NCBI GenBank assembly: GCA_024244665.1
Contig: JAAEOI010000373.1
Location: 1-36,829 of the forward strand
Direction of reading: 5' to 3'
DNA: 36,829 bases
From: Bacteroidota bacterium
Lineage (GTDB): Bacteria; Bacteroidota; Bacteroidia; Bacteroidales; GCA-2748055
Part shown: positions 34,602-36,829 of the stretch, in pieces
How the letters are laid out: each line of letters starts with the position of its first letter
Numbering within the stretch: the stretch's first letter is position 1
Program-made: the position numbers and the translations under genes
Notes under the pieces: generated by a model
Told to the model about the DNA's origin: nothing
Databases searched by the model: none
Seen by the model: only the letters and a program-made list of their open reading frames with translations

Positions 34602-36829
34602 TTAATATGTGATCACCTCCACATCATTCTCCTGCATTGGCCCCGACGTACTCCTTCCATCGGTAATGATCTTCTCCAGGAGGGTCTTCATCTGATGGGT
34701 ACGTTCTGGTTCTTTTTCAGCAAGATTTTCGCGTTCCCCGAGGTCATTGGCGAGGTTGTAGAGTTGTACCTGACTGCTGTCGCCTCCGGGAGACCAGCCG
34801 CCTGAACCCCTGGTCAGGATCAGTTTCCACGGGCCCGATCTTAGTGAGGGAATCCCGCTGATAGAGGCACTCACTGCATGTTCGCGCACGGGCTTGTCGT
34901 CTCCTTTCAACAGGGGCAACAGGCTGTAACTGTCCTCACCCGCATCCGGGGGCATTGGTGCATCCAGGATATGGGCAAGGGTAGCCATGAGATCAGCCTG
35001 GTGAATTAGTTGTGAACAGGAGCTCCCCGGTTTTACCGTTCCGGGCCACCTCACGATAAAGGGTACCCGGTGCCCCCCTTCCCATGCATCCGACTTGTAG
35101 CCGCGCAGGGGCCCGCTGGGATAGTGCCCTTTTCCTTCAAGGGTGGCAATGGGCATATCTTCGTGTTTTTCCCGATCCCAGGACCAGTTTTTGAAAGTGG
35201 TATCCCTTGCCTCCTCTATGGTGGTATTGCCTATGTAGGGAGCACAGCCGTTATCGCTGGTGAAAACCAGGAGTGTGTTACCTGCCTGCCCGCTTTCTTC
35301 AAGTGCATCGATAACCTGTCCCACAAGCGCGTCGGTCTCCATGACCAGGTCGGCATAGAGGCCAAGTCCGCTTTTGCCACTCCACTTCTCATTCACCGAC
35401 AGAGGAGTGTGCGGTGAGGTCAGAGACAGGTAGAGCAAATAGGGATCCGGGGATTTGGCCATGCGCTCAATAAATTCTACTGACCTGTCGCCCAGGGCCG
35501 GAAGTACTTCTTCCAGCTTCCAGTTCTTTAAAGAAGGACCCTGCCGGCTTGCCTGCCTTTTGCCAAACAGGGGGCCTTCACCAAATACGGAAGGGATGCC
35601 CACGGTACGGTCATTCTCAAAAAAACAGAATGGCGGCCAGTTGGGAATGTCCACTCCGAAGTATTCATCAAAGCCCACTGTTGTCGGCCCTCCCGGAATG
35701 GGCTGTGAAAAAACTTCCTGCCACACAGCACGGTGTTCATCGGTGGCCCTGAGATTCTTTTCCCGTGCAACAAACATCTCCCTTTTCCCTTCGGGGATGG
35801 GCCAGTCCCAGCCCAGGTGCCATTTACCGATGCAGGCTGTCCCATACCCGTGTTGTTTTGCAAGTCCGCCCAGGGTCAGGCGGTCAGCATCTATCAGCGG
35901 AGGACCAAAAACAGGCACAATTCCTTTCTGCAGGCGTGTCCGCCAGTGATACCGGCCCGTAAGCAAGGTATAACGCGAAGGCGAGCACACAGCCGAGGAT
36001 GAATGGGCATCGGTAAAACGCATGCCCTCTGCAGCCAGTCCATCGATGTTTGGTGTGGGGATTTTCCCGTGATCGGGATTATAAGACTGCACATCGCCAT
36101 AACCCAGGTCATCGGCATAGATGATGACCACATTGGGCTCTTGGGGATAGCTATTCATTAAAGTCATTTGAGCATCAAACATCTCTTTCAATTCCTTCAT
36201 GGTTTGAGGCCGGCGGGAATTGGGGCGGGTAACTCTTGAGAAATCAGACTTTGCCTTCTCTTTTTTTAGGGCCCTCTCCTCTTCTGTATCCTCCGGATTT
36301 GAATACCACTGACTGGGAATGTGTTCTTTTTCAAATATTGTAAATGCTTCATCTGCGATTTCGGGATTCGATTTTGCCACGTCAACAGCACATCTGATGT
36401 CTCTGGATAAATCAAAAACCTTCACACTAGCCCCATAGTTTTCCCGGTACGCAAACCAGTTTCTGAACCTGGCTGATTGCATATCGCGATTATGGCTGCC
36501 ATTCTCCCAGTACAGATATTCATGCAGCTGTCCGTCTTCAGGGAATTCACCTTTGAGTATTGGCAATAAGCTTTTCCCATCGGTTTCTGTCGGCTTCACA
36601 TCTGCAATTTCACAAGCTGTGGGGAAAATATCATACAGCGCCACAATTGCATCACTTTCTGTTCCCGGCTGAATGACATTGGGCCAGTTGGCAAGAAAAG
36701 GAACCCTGGAGCCCCCGTCTGTGGCAATAAATTTCCCTTTGTCCCAGGGCCCCTTGTTATCGAATATGGGGTCATCCAGGTATCGTTCCCTTCCGTTATA
36801 ACCCCAGTGAGCATAACCGTTATCACTGC
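34602..36829 (-). CDS. Tandem double-sulfatase fusion, 5' end outside the window
   Basis: An uninterrupted minus-strand frame runs from the right window edge to the stop at 34602, giving 741 visible residues. The first 125 or so are the C-terminal half of one S1 sulfatase: SDNGYAHWGYNGRERYL, then ATDGGSRVPFLANWP and ALYDIFPTACEIADV. After a charged linker (about visible residues 180-225, rich in Glu, Lys and Arg) a complete second sulfatase begins at NVVIIYADDLGYGDV. Its formylglycine motif CSPSR is encoded at 35973-35987, followed by GKWHLGWDW, FTSDNGCAPYIG and GYKSDAWEGGHRVPF. An apparent GTG start at 36644 is not a real start, because the frame continues upstream with sulfatase sequence. 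The second unit has no signal peptide of its own, so it depends on the first unit for export. The GH106 gene follows after 20 bp. Confidence 0.9.
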   Translation of the reverse strand, partial: SDNGYAHWGYNGRERYLDDPIFDNKGPWDKGKFIATDGGSRVPFLANWPNVIQPGTESDAIVALYDIFPTACEIADVKPTETDGKSLLPILKGEFPEDGQLHEYLYWENGSHNRDMQSARFRNWFAYRENYGASVKVFDLSRDIRCAVDVAKSNPEIADEAFTIFEKEHIPSQWYSNPEDTEEERALKKEKAKSDFSRVTRPNSRRPQTMKELKEMFDAQMTLMNSYPQEPNVVIIYADDLGYGDVQSYNPDHGKIPTPNIDGLAAEGMRFTDAHSSSAVCSPSRYTLLTGRYHWRTRLQKGIVPVFGPPLIDADRLTLGGLAKQHGYGTACIGKWHLGWDWPIPEGKREMFVAREKNLRATDEHRAVWQEVFSQPIPGGPTTVGFDEYFGVDIPNWPPFCFFENDRTVGIPSVFGEGPLFGKRQASRQGPSLKNWKLEEVLPALGDRSVEFIERMAKSPDPYLLYLSLTSPHTPLSVNEKWSGKSGLGLYADLVMETDALVGQVIDALEESGQAGNTLLVFTSDNGCAPYIGNTTIEEARDTTFKNWSWDREKHEDMPIATLEGKGHYPSGPLRGYKSDAWEGGHRVPFIVRWPGTVKPGSSCSQLIHQADLMATLAHILDAPMPPDAGEDSYSLLPLLKGDDKPVREHAVSASISGIPSLRSGPWKLILTRGSGGWSPGGDSSQVQLYNLANDLGERENLAEKEPERTHQMKTLLEKIITDGRSTSGPMQENDVEVITY

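Noticed and set aside
36596..36826. A 76-codon minus-strand ORF at the right edge
   Set aside because: Another frame of the same strand continues the double sulfatase to the window edge with clear sulfatase sequence; this one is a shadow.

Overview
This 36.8 kb window reads as a chromosomal segment of a polysaccharide-degrading member of the Bacteroidota, probably marine or sediment-associated. Supporting signs are a type IX secretion (T9SS) C-terminal sorting domain, -7 promoter elements of the TAnnTTTG type, weak Shine-Dalgarno sites, a DUF5916-type outer-membrane protein, and a dense set of lipoprotein sulfatases and glycoside hydrolases. No rRNA, tRNA, CRISPR array or intact insertion sequence was recognised. 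The genus call is inference only.

Left part (1-8.4 kb), trehalose module. A leftward pair encodes a fused beta-phosphoglucomutase/GH65 glycoside phosphorylase and a uridine-kinase-like P-loop kinase. A rightward pair encodes a fused trehalose-6-phosphate synthase/phosphatase (OtsA-OtsB) and a class I glutamine amidotransferase. The two pairs diverge from a 93 bp spacer holding a promoter-like site and a perfect 17 bp tandem repeat. One arm looks biosynthetic and the other phosphorolytic. A PQQ-type beta-propeller protein runs convergently into the amidotransferase gene.

Middle part (8.4-16.5 kb), transport and envelope genes. It holds an orphan T9SS sorting-domain remnant, a SulP anion transporter, a 0.5 kb intergenic region with REP-like hairpins, a small acidic protein, an APC-family permease, an apparently exported O-methyltransferase, and two CBM9-like proteins, one with a DUF5916 outer-membrane barrel.

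Right part (16.5-36.8 kb), sulfated-glycan cluster. It holds three apparently intact single-domain sulfatases, a double-sulfatase fusion cut by the window edge, one GH2 enzyme, two large GH106-type rhamnosidases and one GH127-type arabinofuranosidase. The enzyme set suggests a sulfated glycan carrying L-rhamnose, L-arabinofuranose and a beta-linked GH2 substrate. No SusC/SusD pair, regulator or polysaccharide lyase is visible, so this is either part of a larger locus or a scattered one.

The most unusual feature is gene decay inside this cluster. Reading the gaps by eye in translation shows a sulfatase with a large internal deletion and a foreign-looking N-terminus (18253-18879), two further sulfatase scraps (16539-16700 and 20691-20795), a frameshifted sialate O-acetylesterase C-terminus (25145-25400), and an unidentified C-terminal scrap (30579-30737). 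Together with the rightmost tandem sulfatase fusion, this looks like a locus remodelled by repeated duplication, deletion and fusion of sulfatase genes. I did not find a clearly new defence or mobile system.
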